From: Photobacterium proteolyticum
Lineage (GTDB): Bacteria > Pseudomonadota > Gammaproteobacteria > Enterobacterales > Vibrionaceae
Direction of reading: 5' to 3'
Assembly: GCF_001939735.1 (NCBI RefSeq)
Contig: NZ_MJIL01000048.1
Coordinates: forward strand, 62,001 to 126,000
DNA length: 64,000 nucleotides
Below, in pieces: positions 18,156 through 28,977 of the stretch. The position numbers were made by a program, and so were the translations under genes. Each line of letters begins with the position of its first letter. Position 1 is the stretch's first letter. Under the pieces are notes generated by a model. That model did not search any database. It was not told the origin of the DNA and saw only the letters and a list, made by a program, of their open reading frames with translations.

Positions 18156-19031
18156 ATGAAATATTCTCTAGGCCCGCTCCTTTACTTCTGGTCCAAGCCG
18201 GATGTCGAGAGCTTCTACCAGCAGGTCAAAGAAACCAATACCGATATTGTCTACCTGGGTGAGACAGTCTGCTCCAAGCGTCGTGAAATGCGCCCGGCCC
18301 ATTGGCTTGATATCGCCAGAGATATCTCGGCTACGGGCAAGCAGGTCGTGCTGTCGACCATGGCACTGCTGGAGGCGCCAAGCGAAGTCAATGTAATGAA
18401 AAAGTACATTGATAACGGCGACTTCATCATCGAGGCCAACGATGTCTCCGCCATTCAGATGGCGCACGAGAAAGGCATACCGTTTGTCGTTGGGCCGGCA
18501 GTCAACTGCTACAATGCCCAGACCCTGAACCTGTTCCTGAAAAAAGGCATGGTTCGCTGGTGTATGCCTGTCGAGCTGTCCCGTGACTGGCTCCAGAATG
18601 TAGTTAACGAGTGCGAGAAAATGGGCATTCGTGATCAGTTCGAGACCGAGGTTTTCAGCTACGGCTACCTGCCGCTGGCCTACTCGGCCCGTTGCTTTAC
18701 CGCCCGTGCCGAGGACCGTGCCAAGGACGATTGCGAAACCTGCTGCATCAAGTATCCAACCGGGATCACCGTCAACAGCCAGGAGTCGCAGAAGGTCTTT
18801 ACCCTTAACGGTATCCAGACCCAGTCAGGCTACTGCTATAACCTGATCAACGATCTCAAGAGCATGGATAACCTGGTCGATGTGGTACGTCTCAGCCCGC
18901 TAGGCAACGAGACCCTGCCGCTTATTGACACCTTCCGCAGCAACGAACAAGGCGCCACGCAGCACAAACTGGCAGGCGGCCACCAGTGCAACGGTTACTG
19001 GCATAACCTGGCCGGACTCGATATCGCATAA
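18156..19031 (+). CDS. ubiV: UbiV, 4Fe-4S partner of UbiU
   Basis: The second U32-family subunit of the oxygen-independent ubiquinone hydroxylase. It has 291 residues when counted from the second of two adjacent ATGs (18153, 18156). From 18156 the cluster cysteines fall at 39, 180, 193 and 197, matching remembered E. coli numbering, and AAGGA stands 7 nt upstream. An extra Cys at 196 makes a CC pair. It ends before a bidirectional terminator shared with nlpI. Confidence 0.94.
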   Translation: MKYSLGPLLYFWSKPDVESFYQQVKETNTDIVYLGETVCSKRREMRPAHWLDIARDISATGKQVVLSTMALLEAPSEVNVMKKYIDNGDFIIEANDVSAIQMAHEKGIPFVVGPAVNCYNAQTLNLFLKKGMVRWCMPVELSRDWLQNVVNECEKMGIRDQFETEVFSYGYLPLAYSARCFTARAEDRAKDDCETCCIKYPTGITVNSQESQKVFTLNGIQTQSGYCYNLINDLKSMDNLVDVVRLSPLGNETLPLIDTFRSNEQGATQHKLAGGHQCNGYWHNLAGLDIA

Positions 19032-19057
19032 TGTCCATGCCGTTATGACCCAAACAA

Positions 19058-19085
19058 AAAAGCCGCGTCTGATGACGCGGCTTTT
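19058..19085. terminator. Bidirectional terminator (ubiV / nlpI)
   Basis: The stem AAAAGCCGCGTC/GACGCGGCTTTT with loop TGAT has an A-run left and a T-run right. It serves two convergent genes. Confidence 0.92.
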
Positions 19086-19112
19086 CTTTGTCTTTTTCAC
19101 CTAGGCTTCGCC

Positions 19113-20012
19113 TTAGCTATCACCAGCGGCAACTGGCTGCTCGACACTTGCTTCTGCCATCAGGCGGCTTAGCTCCAGCAGCGAGAACCGGTGCTCGACA
19201 AACTCGTAGACATTGCCGGCAAGCGCCAGTTTATACAGCATCAACGCAGCCTGGAAATCTTTGTTATAATGATACAGCTTGGCCATGTAGAAATACGCTT
19301 CGGTCAAGCGCTGGGCCAGCATGTCGTTGTCTTCACTTTCGGCGGTGATCTGTGCAAGCAGCTCGCTCTCGGTCAGCTCGCCGACATACATCCTGACAAT
19401 TTGCCATCCCCAGTCCTGCTTGTCGCTAACGTCATAGCGGCGTTTCAGCTTATCTTTGGCCGTCTCAGGCTCTCGTTCCAGGTCAACGAGGTACAGCCAA
19501 ATCACCCGGTAGGGGTCGTTCACATTCTGCTGGTAGTGGGCAATGAGATCTTCATGGGCCAGCTCGTAGCGCCCGCCGTAATATAGGGCAATGCCCCGGT
19601 TGCGCTGAGCAAACGGGTGGCTGATGTTCAGCTCGAGCGTAGAATCAAACGCCTCATAGGCCGCATCAAAGTGCGCACTTTGAGTGAAATACACACCCAG
19701 AATATTAAAAACATCAGGTTGATCAGGCTTAAGCGACAGCGACTGGTTAAAGTCAAGGCGGGCAAGATCACGCAAACCAATGCTGTCGTGCAACAAACCG
19801 CGCTCGTAGTAGACCTGTGCCAGGGTGTCGTCATTAAGATCATTGCGTTTTAGTAACTGATCAATACGAGCCAGCTGGATCTGCTGTTGAATCGTTGGCT
19901 GGAACGGTACCGCCAGCGGCGGATTGGTCCAGTTTGACTGAGGGGCTGCCGTACAGCCAGCCAACACCATAATCATCGCAACGCATGCGATTGTTAACCT
20001 GTTTGCAATCAA
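19113..20012 (-). CDS. nlpI: Lipoprotein NlpI (TPR adaptor)
   Basis: An outer-membrane lipoprotein of 299 residues. The signal peptide ends in the lipobox LAGC (VLAGCTAAPQ). Tetratricopeptide-like repeats follow: AQVYYERGLLHDSIGLRDLA, DVFNILGVYFTQSAHFDAA, AQRNRGIALYYGGRYELA. In enteric bacteria NlpI is an adaptor that brings the protease Prc and peptidoglycan endopeptidases together. It lies just after pnp, as in E. coli, with a terminator between. The C-terminal tail after about residue 285 is low in complexity. Confidence 0.93.
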   Translation of the reverse strand: MIANRLTIACVAMIMVLAGCTAAPQSNWTNPPLAVPFQPTIQQQIQLARIDQLLKRNDLNDDTLAQVYYERGLLHDSIGLRDLARLDFNQSLSLKPDQPDVFNILGVYFTQSAHFDAAYEAFDSTLELNISHPFAQRNRGIALYYGGRYELAHEDLIAHYQQNVNDPYRVIWLYLVDLEREPETAKDKLKRRYDVSDKQDWGWQIVRMYVGELTESELLAQITAESEDNDMLAQRLTEAYFYMAKLYHYNKDFQAALMLYKLALAGNVYEFVEHRFSLLELSRLMAEASVEQPVAAGDS

Positions 20013-20128
20013 TGCAATTCTCCCTGAGGTGAAACTGACGAGTCTTCTTACTAGCTTATACCATCAGTACAAATAAGGCGGCTATCGATCGATGCCGAAT
20101 ACCCGCCTAAGTAACTCATGAGTATAAA

Positions 20129-20151
20129 AAAGGGGCTGAAGAGCCCCCTTT
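20129..20151 (-). terminator. pnp terminator
   Basis: The stem AAAGGGGCT/AGCCCCCTTT with loop GAAG is followed on the minus strand by a U-run. It lies 25 bp after the pnp stop and before nlpI. Confidence 0.88.
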
Positions 20152-20175
20152 ATAACATGCTTTTAGAAGAAAGAC

Positions 20176-22299
20176 TTAAGCTTCTGGCTTTTCGTCTTGA
20201 GCGGCTGCCGGCGCTTGCTCGGCGGCTGCTTCTTTCATGCTTAGACGGATACGGCCCTGACGGTCAATTTCAAGTACTTTAACCTTCACTTCCTGGCCCA
20301 TCTGTAGGTGATCGGCAACCTTCTCGATACGCTCCTGAGCGATTTGAGAAATGTGTACCAGACCTTCCTTCGTACCGATAACAGATACAAACGCACCGAA
20401 GTCAACGATACGCATAACCTTACCGGTATAGATACGACCAACTTCAACGTCGGCAGTGATTTCTTCGATGCGACGGATTGCTTCTTTCGCAGCAGTCCCT
20501 TCAGTCGCAGCAATCTTCACTGTACCGTCATCTTCGATTTCAATCGTAGTGCCAGTCTCTTCAGTTAGTGCACGGATAACCGCACCACCTTTACCGATAA
20601 CGTCTTTGATCTTCTCTGGATTGATCTTCAACGTGTGGATGCGAGGAGCAAACTCAGAGATATCTTCACGGTGCGTGCCGATTGCATCGTCCATCACGCT
20701 CAGGATGTGCTTACGCGCACCTTTCGCCTGGTTTAGAGCGATCTGCATGATTTCTTTAGTGATACCTTCAATCTTGATATCCATCTGCAGCGCAGTGATA
20801 CCATCGTCAGTACCTGCTACTTTAAAGTCCATGTCACCAAGGTGGTCTTCATCACCCAGGATGTCAGAAAGAACTACGAAATCATCGCCTTCTTTCACAA
20901 GACCCATTGCGATACCAGCAACAGACGCTTTGATTGGCACACCAGCATCCATAAGAGCCAGAGAAGTACCACAAACAGACGCCATTGAAGATGAACCGTT
21001 TGATTCAGTGATTTCAGAAACCACACGTACTGTGTACGGGAATTCGTCAACAGATGGCATTACCGCTGCAATACCACGCTTAGCCAGCTTACCGTGACCA
21101 ATTTCACGACGCTTAGGCGAACCTACAAAACCCGTTTCACCAACACAGTATGGAGGGAAGTTGTAGTGTAGAAGGAAGTGATCTTTCTTCTCGCCAGTTA
21201 GGCCATCGATGATTTGCGCATCACGCTGGGTACCCAGTGTCGCGGTAACCAGTGCCTGAGTTTCACCACGAGTGAACAGAGATGAACCGTGAGTACGAGG
21301 AAGTACACCAGTACGTACATCTAGTGCACGAACCATGTCTTTTTCACGGCCGTCAATACGCGGGTTGCCGGCGATAATGCGGCTACGCACAACGTTCTTC
21401 TCAAGAGAGCTCAGCATGTCGCGAATTTCGCGCTCTTCCAGTGTCTCGTCTTCTGCAAGCAGAGCTTCAACAACGTCATTCTTGATCGCGCCAACTTGCT
21501 CGTAGCGAGACATTTTTTCAGTAATTTGGTACGCCTCAGACAGACGTGCTTCTGCTTTCTCGGCAACACGTGCTTTTAGCTCAGTGTTGACTTCAGGTGC
21601 AGTCCAATCCCATGCAGGCGTAGCAACTTCTGCTGCGAACTCGTTGATGGCATTGATTACTGTTTGCTGCTGGTCGTGACCAAATACTACAGCTTGTAGC
21701 ATCTGCTCTTCAGACAGACGGTCAGCTTCTGATTCAACCATCAGAACCGCACCTTCCGTACCGGCAACAACAAGATCTAGACGGCTTTCTTCTAGTTCAG
21801 TATTGCTTGGGTTAAGAACGAACTGATCGTTAACGTAACCAACACGTGCAGCACCGATAGGACCATTGAATGGAATACCAGAAATAGCCAGTGCCGCAGA
21901 CGTACCAATCATAGTAACGATATCTGGGCTTACATCTGGGTTTACAGAAACAACAGTCGCAATAACCTGCACTTCGTTTTTGAAATCATCTGGGAATAGC
22001 GGACGGATTGGACGGTCAATCAGACGTGCAGTCAGCGTTTCGCCTTCAGATGGACGGCCTTCGCGCTTGAAGAAGCCACCTGGGATTTTACCAGCCGCGT
22101 AAGTACGTTCTTGGTAGTTAACAGTCAGTGGGAAGAAGTCTTGGCCTTCTACTGCTGTTTTTTTACCAACTACAGATACAAACACAGATGTGTCATCCAT
22201 GCTTACCATTACAGCAGCAGTTGCTTGACGTGCCATAACACCAGTTTCGATAGTAACCGTGTGGTTACCGTACTGGAAAGTCTTTACGATAGGATTCAC
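20176..22299 (-). CDS. pnp: Polynucleotide phosphorylase
   Basis: A 3'-to-5' exoribonuclease/polymerase of the RNA degradosome. The 707 residues comprise two RNase PH domains, then KH ([20 protein letters not shown]) and S1 ([18 protein letters not shown]). The ORF is open 24 codons upstream; GTG at 22299 ([20 protein letters not shown]), preceded by AAGGAAATTCAC, gives the family start and length. The leader contains hairpins like the RNase III processing site of E. coli pnp. It is downstream of rpsO and upstream of nlpI. Confidence 0.96.
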   Translation of the reverse strand: MNPIVKTFQYGNHTVTIETGVMARQATAAVMVSMDDTSVFVSVVGKKTAVEGQDFFPLTVNYQERTYAAGKIPGGFFKREGRPSEGETLTARLIDRPIRPLFPDDFKNEVQVIATVVSVNPDVSPDIVTMIGTSAALAISGIPFNGPIGAARVGYVNDQFVLNPSNTELEESRLDLVVAGTEGAVLMVESEADRLSEEQMLQAVVFGHDQQQTVINAINEFAAEVATPAWDWTAPEVNTELKARVAEKAEARLSEAYQITEKMSRYEQVGAIKNDVVEALLAEDETLEEREIRDMLSSLEKNVVRSRIIAGNPRIDGREKDMVRALDVRTGVLPRTHGSSLFTRGETQALVTATLGTQRDAQIIDGLTGEKKDHFLLHYNFPPYCVGETGFVGSPKRREIGHGKLAKRGIAAVMPSVDEFPYTVRVVSEITESNGSSSMASVCGTSLALMDAGVPIKASVAGIAMGLVKEGDDFVVLSDILGDEDHLGDMDFKVAGTDDGITALQMDIKIEGITKEIMQIALNQAKGARKHILSVMDDAIGTHREDISEFAPRIHTLKINPEKIKDVIGKGGAVIRALTEETGTTIEIEDDGTVKIAATEGTAAKEAIRRIEEITADVEVGRIYTGKVMRIVDFGAFVSVIGTKEGLVHISQIAQERIEKVADHLQMGQEVKVKVLEIDRQGRIRLSMKEAAAEQAPAAAQDEKPEA

Positions 22300-22405
22300 G
22301 TGAATTTCCTTAATTATATTCCGCTTTCTATTTGCGTCGTTAAGTATATCTGACACAAGGAAAAGCGTCATGTGATGAAAGACACTTTACGGTGATTTCA
22401 CGTAT

Positions 22406-22466
22406 CGCGACTAATGAAAATTCTCTATGACTAGAAGAACTGTCATTAGCCGCGACCTGAAGGTCG
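22406..22466 (-). promoter_or_regulatory. pnp leader hairpins (possible RNase III site)
   Basis: CGCGACTAATGA (22406-22417) pairs with TCATTAGCCGCG (22443-22454) with one mismatch over a 25-nt loop. A second hairpin, CGACC/GGTCG with loop TGAA, lies at 22453-22466. They sit about 110-165 nt before the pnp start. In E. coli, RNase III cleavage of such a leader starts PNPase autoregulation; here that is inference. Confidence 0.6.
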
Positions 22467-22606
22467 ACGAAAACGACTCGCGAACTCACGGTGTAAAATA
22501 TCAGTGATGGTTCATCAATCAACTCGCTACAGGATCATTCAATCAGCAGTGACGATGCAGGTATCGGATGAGACGGTAGAGAGGAGTATTAACGAACAAT
22601 AAAAAA

Positions 22607-22630
22607 GAAAGGAGCCATCAGGCTCCTTTC
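22607..22630 (-). terminator. rpsO terminator
   Basis: The stem GAAAGGAGCC/GGCTCCTTTC with loop ATCA is followed on the minus strand by a U-run (A-run 22600-22606). It is 12 bp past the rpsO stop. Confidence 0.92.
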
Positions 22631-22641
22631 TCAAAGCAATC

Positions 22642-22911
22642 TTAGCGACGTAGGCCTAGACGCTTGATTAGGTCTTGGTAGCGATCTAGGTTCTTACCTT
22701 TAAGGTAGTCTAGAAGCTTACGACGACGAGAAACCATACGTAGCAGACCGCGACGGCTGTGGTGGTCGTGTTTGTGGTTAGCAAAGTGACCTTGAAGGTG
22801 GTTGATTTGTGCTGTTAGCAGTGCAACCTGAACTTCAGGAGAACCAGTGTCGTTTGCGCCTTGCGCGTATTCAGCAACGATTGCTGCTTTAGTTTCTGCA
22901 TTCAGAGACAT
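22642..22911 (-). CDS. rpsO: 30S ribosomal protein uS15
   Basis: The 89-residue small-subunit protein binds the central domain of 16S r[43 protein letters not shown] and [20 protein letters not shown] match the family. It sits between truB and pnp, as in E. coli. A clear sigma70 promoter lies upstream (22986-23014) and a strong terminator follows. Confidence 0.98.
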   Translation of the reverse strand: MSLNAETKAAIVAEYAQGANDTGSPEVQVALLTAQINHLQGHFANHKHDHHSRRGLLRMVSRRRKLLDYLKGKNLDRYQDLIKRLGLRR

Positions 22912-22985
22912 AACTCATTCCTAATACAAAGTGTTTCTAAATTTGTGCCAGCCAATCTCTGATTCAGCCGACACCCGAGCCGCGA

Positions 22986-23014
22986 ATTATACGTGTAGCC
23001 CTGCATGACTACAA
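22986..23014 (-). promoter_or_regulatory. rpsO sigma70 promoter
   Basis: On the minus strand, -35 TTGTAG (23009-23014) and -10 TATAAT (22986-22991) are 17 bp apart. The -10 lies about 75 bp before the rpsO ATG. Confidence 0.8.
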
Positions 23015-23043
23015 GGAAAGATTCAAATAAGTCGCGTAAGTGG

Positions 23044-23230
23044 CGAGTTTCGGGTTTATAGTGGCGAGATGCGAGGAGAGTCGGGTCCTGCTGATAGATA
23101 TGAAAGAGCAGAATATTCTTATCAAATATTCTGCTCTTAAATACCAAACCTCAGGGAAGCTTTTTCCTAGGACCTAGCTACCTAGAACCCGCGCTTTCCG
23201 CTTTTTCTAGGAACTAGCTTCTAGGTTCTC
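23044..23230. repeat. Degenerate period-7 repeats, rpsO–truB intergenic region
   Basis: Two tracts show a 7-bp period. At 23044-23085: CGAGTTT, CGGGTTT, then diverged units ending CGAGATG, CGAGGAG. At about 23167-23230: CTAGGAC, CTAGCTA, CCTAGAA, then later AGGAACT, AGCTTCT, AGGTTCT. The units resemble the perfect GAGGTTC repeat at 464-523. Between them lies the hairpin at 23104-23138. There is no gene in this region. Confidence 0.55.
23104..23138 (-). terminator. Hairpin after truB (probable terminator)
   Basis: A perfect 14-bp stem AAGAGCAGAATATT/AATATTCTGCTCTT has a 7-nt loop. On the minus strand it is about 100 bp downstream of the truB stop. The U-tract is short, so termination is probable, not certain. 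Confidence 0.65.
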
Positions 23231-23235
23231 GTCCC

Positions 23236-24180
23236 TTAGTCTTGCTTGTTCGCCATCACACGCTTCGGCGCCAGCATGCCATCTTCGTCGATAACACCGA
23301 CACCGATAAACTCACGCTGTTCGCCAACCGTAATGCGAGCCAAGGTCCCCGTCTCGGGAACACGGCCAGCCTGCACCGGATTACCGTTCAGGATATACAC
23401 CGCCAGTGCTGGCAATATATTGACTTCCGGCAAGTCCTGTACCGCACTGTCAGTCGGCAGCAGCAACGGGTCAAGCAGCTCGCTTGGCGCAATGTCCTGC
23501 TCCTTGGCCTGATCCAGCAATGCCTGTAGCTGCTCCAACGTCACAATGCGATCCATCGGATAGTTGGACACCCCAGTACGACGCAGATAGGTCACATGGG
23601 CACCGCAACCTAGCATCTCGCCCAGATCATCAACAATCGTGCGGATGTAGGTCCCTTTTGATACATGCAGCTCCATTTCGACTTCGTTGTTGTCAAAGCG
23701 GAGAAGCTCGACAGAATACACGGTGATCTTGCGAGACTCACGAGGCACCTCGATCCCTTCGCGGGCGTATTCATACAGCTTACGCCCCTGGTATTTCAGG
23801 GCCGAGTACATCGATGGAATTTGATCGGTTGTGCCGCGGAACTTGGCAATGCAACGCTCTAGCTGACCACGGTCCACTTTCACCTCGCGAGTCTGAACGA
23901 CTTCACCGTCAGAATCCGAGGTATCAGTACGTTCACCTAACTTGGCCACAACGCGATAGCGCTTGTCCGAGTCGAGCAGGAACTGGGAAAACTTCGTCGC
24001 TTCACCAAAGCAGATTGGCAGCATACCGGTTGCCAATGGATCAAGTGCCCCGGTATGCCCCGCTTTCTGCGCGAAGAAGATACGCTTTACTTTCTGCAGC
24101 GTATCGTTCGAGCTAAGTCCGGTTGGTTTGTCGAGGAGGATAACCCCGTCGACCGGACGCCCCTTACGACGACGTGCCAT
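23236..24180 (-). CDS. truB: tRNA pseudouridine-55 synthase TruB
   Basis: It makes pseudouridine 55 in the T-loop of tRNAs. The 314 residues match the family. The catalytic Asp is D47 in [15 protein letters not shown], with [10 protein letters not shown] near the start and [13 protein letters not shown] in the core. The C-terminal region after about 250 forms the PUA-like domain. It follows rbfA by 3 bp, inside the rimP–nusA–infB–rbfA–truB–rpsO–pnp operon. Confidence 0.97.
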   Translation of the reverse strand: MARRRKGRPVDGVILLDKPTGLSSNDTLQKVKRIFFAQKAGHTGALDPLATGMLPICFGEATKFSQFLLDSDKRYRVVAKLGERTDTSDSDGEVVQTREVKVDRGQLERCIAKFRGTTDQIPSMYSALKYQGRKLYEYAREGIEVPRESRKITVYSVELLRFDNNEVEMELHVSKGTYIRTIVDDLGEMLGCGAHVTYLRRTGVSNYPMDRIVTLEQLQALLDQAKEQDIAPSELLDPLLLPTDSAVQDLPEVNILPALAVYILNGNPVQAGRVPETGTLARITVGEQREFIGVGVIDEDGMLAPKRVMANKQD

Positions 24181-24183
24181 GGA

Positions 24184-24579
24184 TTACTCCTCGCCTTCTT
24201 CAGCGTCATCACCGCGACGATCTTCATCATCACGGACAGCCTTGCTGACCAGGTTAGAAATACGCATACCTTCGGTCAGTGACTTGTCGAAGATGAAGTT
24301 AAGCTCAGGGGTAACGCGCAGACGGATCTGCTTGCCCAGTAGCGAGCGGATATAAGGAGCCAGTTCGCGCAGTGCTTCCAGGCTGTCCTCAGGAGTTTGC
24401 TCACCCACGGTCAAAAATGTCACGTACACTTTTGCGTAGCCCATATCGCGTGATACATCGACACTCGAGATGGTTGCCATTGCGATGCGCGGATCTTTGA
24501 TTTCGCGCTGCAGGATCACCGCCAGCTCTTTTTGCAGCTGCTGTGCAACTCGCTGGGTACGGCTGAATTCTTTTGCCAT
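24184..24579 (-). CDS. rbfA: Ribosome-binding factor A
   Basis: A 30S maturation factor for the 5' end of 16S rRNA, important in the cold. The 131 residues have the KH-like core: [36 protein letters not shown] and [14 protein letters not shown]. An acidic tail ([14 protein letters not shown]) ends the protein. It is followed at 3 bp by truB and preceded at about 100 bp by infB, with a hairpin in the gap. Confidence 0.96.
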   Translation of the reverse strand: MAKEFSRTQRVAQQLQKELAVILQREIKDPRIAMATISSVDVSRDMGYAKVYVTFLTVGEQTPEDSLEALRELAPYIRSLLGKQIRLRVTPELNFIFDKSLTEGMRISNLVSKAVRDDEDRRGDDAEEGEE

Positions 24580-24617
24580 ATTCGTTTTCTCTCTCTAAGA
24601 ATTTAGCTCTTGAAAGA

Positions 24618-24639
24618 ATGGGGAGCCGAAGCTCCCCAT
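24618..24639 (-). other. infB–rbfA intercistronic hairpin
   Basis: ATGGGGAGC/GCTCCCCAT with a tetraloop (TTCG on the minus strand) lies 40 bp after the infB stop. A short U-rich stretch follows, so it may be a weak attenuator or a processing site. Confidence 0.65.
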
Positions 24640-24678
24640 AAGATTAGTTGTTATAAAACAGCTTGTTGTCTTGAGTAA

Positions 24679-27441
24679 TTAATCAAGAGTACGCTGGATT
24701 TCAACAATTTCGTAAACTTCGATCTGGTCACCAACGCGAACATCATTGTAGTTCTTAACGCCGATACCACACTCGTAGCCGTTCTTAACTTCGTTCACGT
24801 CGTCTTTGAAGCGACGTAGCGATTCTAGCTCACCTTCGTAGATTACAACATTATCACGTAGAACACGGATAGGGTTGTTACGCTTGATGATACCTTCAGT
24901 AACCATACAACCAGCAATTGCGCCGATCTTAGGTGACTTGAACACATCGCGAACTTCTGCAAGACCGATGATTTCCTGCTTGAACTCAGGAGATAGCATA
25001 CCGCCCATTGCCGCTTTCACTTCGTCAATCAGCTGGTAGATGATTGAGTAGTAACGCAGATCCAGGTTCTCGTTCTCAACAATACGACGAGCCGGAACAT
25101 CAGCACGAACGTTGAAACCAAGTACGATAGCGTTAGATGCTGCAGCAAGTACTGCATCAGTCTCGGTAATACCACCAACACCAGAACCGACGATATTCAC
25201 TTTAACTTCATCGGTAGACAGTTTAACCAGTGAATCAGCAATCGCTTCGATAGAACCCTGTACATCAGCTTTTAGTACAACGTTCAACTCAGCAACGTCA
25301 CCTGCAGTCATGTTAGAGAACATGTTTTCAAGTTTCGCTTTCTGCTGGCGAGCCAGTTTAACATCGCGGAATTTACCCTGACGGTAAAGTGCAACTTCAC
25401 GTGCTTTACGCTCGTCACGAACAACGGTTGCTTCGTCACCAGAAGAAGGTACACCAGAAAGACCTAAGATCTCTACCGGGATAGACGGGCCAGCAGACTC
25501 GATGTCTTGACCAAGCTCATCACGCATAGCACGAACACGGCCATGCTCTAGACCACAAAGAACGATATCGCCCTTGCGTAGCGTACCTGACTGAACCAGA
25601 ATGGTTGCAACCGGACCACGGCCCTTATCAAGGCGAGATTCAACAACCACACCGCTCGCCATACCTTCTTTAACTGCAGTCAGTTCAAGAATTTCAGACT
25701 GAAGCAGGATAGCTTCTAGCAGACCGTCAATGTTAGTACCTTGCTTCGCAGAGATGTGAACAAACATGTTCTCACCGCCCCACTCTTCAGGGATAACATC
25801 GTACTGTGCCAGTTCGTTCTTCACGTTGTCTGGGTTAGCGTCTTCTTTATCGATCTTGTTTACAGCAACAATCAGAGGTACACCGGCCGCTTTTGCGTGC
25901 TGGATTGCTTCAATTGTTTGTGGCATAACGCCATCATCTGCAGCAACAACCAGTACAACGATATCCGTCGCCTGAGCACCACGAGCACGCATAGCGGTAA
26001 ACGCGGCGTGTCCAGGAGTATCAAGGAAGGTAATCATACCGTTGCCAGTTTCAACGTGGTATGCACCGATATGCTGGGTAATACCGCCGGCTTCGCCAGA
26101 AGCAACGTGTGCTTGACGAATGTAATCCAGTGTTGATGTCTTACCATGGTCAACGTGGCCCATGATAGTTACAACAGGAGCACGAGATTCAGTCGCGGCA
26201 TTCTCGTCACGATCAGACATGATCGCTTCTTCAAGTTCATTCTCTTTACGAAGAATAACTTTGTGACCCATTTCTTCAGCAACTAGCTGTGCTGTTTCCT
26301 GGTCGATTACCTGGTTGATGGTAACCATAGCGCCCATTTTCATCATCACTTTGATGATTTCTGTCGCTTTCACTGACATTTTGCTCGCCAGTTCAGAAAC
26401 AACAATGGTTTCACCGATCACTACGTCAGATTTAGCAACGGTTGCTGTTTTGTCAAAGCCATGCTGCATCGATGTAGGTGCATTAACCTGAGACTTTTTC
26501 TTACCACCGCGACCACGCTGGTTACGAGAGCCACGACCTTTGTTACGGTCATCAGCTTTCGCAGCAGGTTTTTTCTTCTTACGACGACCGCCTTCTTCTT
26601 TGCGATCGGCTTCATCTTCAGCTGCGCGAGCGTAGCTAGAAGTTGTTGTATGGTAATCTGATTTTTCCATGCTCGTTGTCGCCTGATCAGGTTTCGACCA
26701 GTTTTTCTCGTTCTGTTCTGCCATTTTGCGTGCCTCTTCTAGCTGGCGCTGACTCTCTTCTTCGGCTTTACGCTTGGCTTCCTCTTCCCTGCGACGTTGT
26801 AGCGCCTCAGCTTCTTTCTTAGCCTGTTGGTCAGCGGCGGCGCGCTTAGCCTTTTCGTCAGCTAAACGCTTGTCCTCAGCGTCACGATCCAGCTTGTCCT
26901 CAGCGTCACGATTGGCCTTATGTCCTGCATTTTGCTTAGCTTTCTCTTCAGCTAAGCGCTTTTCTTCAGCGGCACGCTTAGCTGTTTCTTCAGCTTCACG
27001 TTTCGCCTGCTCTTCTGCTTCACGCTTGGCAGCTTCTTCGGCTGCGCGCTTAGCGGCTTCTTCAGCTTCACGCTGAGCCGCTTCTTCAGCTTGGCGTTTC
27101 GCATCTTCAGCTACGCGCTGCTCTTCTTCAAGGGCAGAACGTTTTACATAGGTGCGCTTTTTGCGCACCTCTACCTGAACACTTTTATTCTTGCCGCCAG
27201 AGCCCGAGACACTCAGAGTACTTCGGGTCTTGCGCTGCAGAGTAAGGCGTGTAGGAGCCTCGCCAGTAGTGCTGTCGCCACCATGTTCTTTCTTAAGGTG
27301 AGACAACAACGACTGCTTTTCTTGTTGGCTTACGCTTTCTTCAGCTTTCTTGCTGATACCAGCATCGGCAAACTGTTGAAGCAAACGATCAATCGGAGTA
27401 CCAATTTCCTCGGCTAATGCTTTAACTGTAACCTCTGACAT
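24679..27441 (-). CDS. infB: Translation initiation factor IF-2
   Basis: A GTPase that brings initiator fMet-tRNA to the 30S subunit. The protein has 920 residues: an N-terminal IF2-N domain ([20 protein letters not shown]), a long Ala/Glu/Lys/Arg-rich helical linker (about 100-245), a Lys/Gly/Arg-rich stretch, then a second IF2-N domain and the GTPase with G1 GHVDHGKTS beginning at 428, G3 DTPGHAAF and G4 NKID. C-terminal domains bind fMet-tRNA. It is between nusA and rbfA, the usual operon position. The linker repeats are discussed as a finding. Confidence 0.98.
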   Translation of the reverse strand: MSEVTVKALAEEIGTPIDRLLQQFADAGISKKAEESVSQQEKQSLLSHLKKEHGGDSTTGEAPTRLTLQRKTRSTLSVSGSGGKNKSVQVEVRKKRTYVKRSALEEEQRVAEDAKRQAEEAAQREAEEAAKRAAEEAAKREAEEQAKREAEETAKRAAEEKRLAEEKAKQNAGHKANRDAEDKLDRDAEDKRLADEKAKRAAADQQAKKEAEALQRRREEEAKRKAEEESQRQLEEARKMAEQNEKNWSKPDQATTSMEKSDYHTTTSSYARAAEDEADRKEEGGRRKKKKPAAKADDRNKGRGSRNQRGRGGKKKSQVNAPTSMQHGFDKTATVAKSDVVIGETIVVSELASKMSVKATEIIKVMMKMGAMVTINQVIDQETAQLVAEEMGHKVILRKENELEEAIMSDRDENAATESRAPVVTIMGHVDHGKTSTLDYIRQAHVASGEAGGITQHIGAYHVETGNGMITFLDTPGHAAFTAMRARGAQATDIVVLVVAADDGVMPQTIEAIQHAKAAGVPLIVAVNKIDKEDANPDNVKNELAQYDVIPEEWGGENMFVHISAKQGTNIDGLLEAILLQSEILELTAVKEGMASGVVVESRLDKGRGPVATILVQSGTLRKGDIVLCGLEHGRVRAMRDELGQDIESAGPSIPVEILGLSGVPSSGDEATVVRDERKAREVALYRQGKFRDVKLARQQKAKLENMFSNMTAGDVAELNVVLKADVQGSIEAIADSLVKLSTDEVKVNIVGSGVGGITETDAVLAAASNAIVLGFNVRADVPARRIVENENLDLRYYSIIYQLIDEVKAAMGGMLSPEFKQEIIGLAEVRDVFKSPKIGAIAGCMVTEGIIKRNNPIRVLRDNVVIYEGELESLRRFKDDVNEVKNGYECGIGVKNYNDVRVGDQIEVYEIVEIQRTLD

Positions 27442-27466
27442 GCTGCTCCTCCCTTGCTTTTTAAAA

Positions 27467-28954
27467 TTACGCTTCGTCGCTGAACCAGCAAATATTACGC
27501 GCGGCCATGATTAGCTCGCCCGCTTTAGCTTCGTCCATACCTTCGATGTCAGTCAGGTCATCGGTACCCTGATCCGCCAGATCTTCAAGCGTGCTTACAC
27601 CTTTCGCAGCCAGTTTGAACGCCATTTCGCGCTCAAGGCCGTCAAGACCAAGCAGGTCGTCAGCAGGTTCAACACCTTCAAAAGACTCTTCTTGAGCAAG
27701 AGCAAGCGTTGTCAGAGCTTCTTTAGCACGGCTACGAAGTTCGTCGACCATGTCTTCATCAAGACCGTCAACAGCCATCAGCTCGTTAACTGGTACGTAA
27801 GCGATTTCTTCGAGTGTAGTGAAGCCTTCTTCAACCAGTACAGTCGCGAAGTCTTCATCAATATCAAGATGCTTGGTAAACACCTCGATAGATTCCTGTG
27901 CTTCTTCCTGATGCTTTTTCTGCAGATCTTCTACAGTCATGACATTCAGTTCCCAGCCGGTCAGCTGAGATGCCAGACGCACGTTCTGGCCACTACGGCC
28001 GATTGCCTGAGCAAGGTTATCCTTCTCGACAGCAATATCCATAGTGTGGTTGTCTTCATCAACGATGATCGAGCTAACTTCTGCCGGCGCCATCGCATTG
28101 ATAACATACTGTGCCGGGTTCTCATCCCAAAGCACGATGTCGATACGCTCACCGCCCAGTTCACCAGATACAGCCTGAACACGAGCACCACGCATACCCA
28201 CACAAGCGCCGACAGGGTCGATGCGCTTATCATTGGTTTTCACTGCAATCTTGGCACGAGAACCTGGATCGCGAGCTGCACCCATCAGTTCGATAAGCTC
28301 TTCACCGATTTCCGGCACTTCGATACGGAACAGCTCAGAAAGCATCTCAGGCTTAGAACGGGTCATGAACAGCTGGAAGCCACGCGCATCAGGGCGAACA
28401 GCATACAGCAAACCACGAACACGGTCACCCGGACGGAAGTTTTCGCGCGGTAGCTGATCATCACGCTGGATAACGGCTTCAGCATTGTTACCCAGGTCAA
28501 TGATAACAGCATCACGGTTTACTTTTTTGACCACGCCCGTGATTAGCTCACCTTCGTTGTCGATAAACTGTTCTACGATTTGCGCTCGCTCTGCTTCACG
28601 TACTTTCTGTACGATAACCTGCTTCGCGGTTTGCGTCGTGATACGGTCGAAAGTAACAGACTCGATCTCGTCTTCAACGAAGCCGTCAAGTTCGATGCTT
28701 TCATCTTCGAACTGAGCCGCTTCTAGGGTAATTTCAAGCGTCGGCTGAGTCACTTCCTCAACAGCTTTCCAACGACGGAAAGTCTCGAACTCACCGGTTT
28801 TACGATCGATAGCGACACGCACGTCGATTTCAGCTTCGTGCTTTTTCTTTGTCGCTGTTGCCAGTGCGATCTCTAACGCTTCGAAGATACGCTCACGAGG
28901 AACAGCTTTTTCGTTGGATACCGCTTCAACGACAGCCAAGATTTCTTTGTTCAT
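27467..28954 (-). CDS. nusA: Transcription termination/antitermination factor NusA
   Basis: It binds RNA polymerase and controls pausing, termination and antitermination. The 495 residues have the N-terminal RNAP-binding domain ([20 protein letters not shown]), S1 ([20 protein letters not shown]), two KH domains ([38 protein letters not shown]) and two C-terminal acidic repeats (about 370-490) typical of gammaproteobacterial NusA. It lies between rimP (23 bp upstream) and infB. Confidence 0.98.
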   Translation of the reverse strand: MNKEILAVVEAVSNEKAVPRERIFEALEIALATATKKKHEAEIDVRVAIDRKTGEFETFRRWKAVEEVTQPTLEITLEAAQFEDESIELDGFVEDEIESVTFDRITTQTAKQVIVQKVREAERAQIVEQFIDNEGELITGVVKKVNRDAVIIDLGNNAEAVIQRDDQLPRENFRPGDRVRGLLYAVRPDARGFQLFMTRSKPEMLSELFRIEVPEIGEELIELMGAARDPGSRAKIAVKTNDKRIDPVGACVGMRGARVQAVSGELGGERIDIVLWDENPAQYVINAMAPAEVSSIIVDEDNHTMDIAVEKDNLAQAIGRSGQNVRLASQLTGWELNVMTVEDLQKKHQEEAQESIEVFTKHLDIDEDFATVLVEEGFTTLEEIAYVPVNELMAVDGLDEDMVDELRSRAKEALTTLALAQEESFEGVEPADDLLGLDGLEREMAFKLAAKGVSTLEDLADQGTDDLTDIEGMDEAKAGELIMAARNICWFSDEA

Positions 28955-28977
28955 TTCTAATGCCCCAATTTTAGCGG

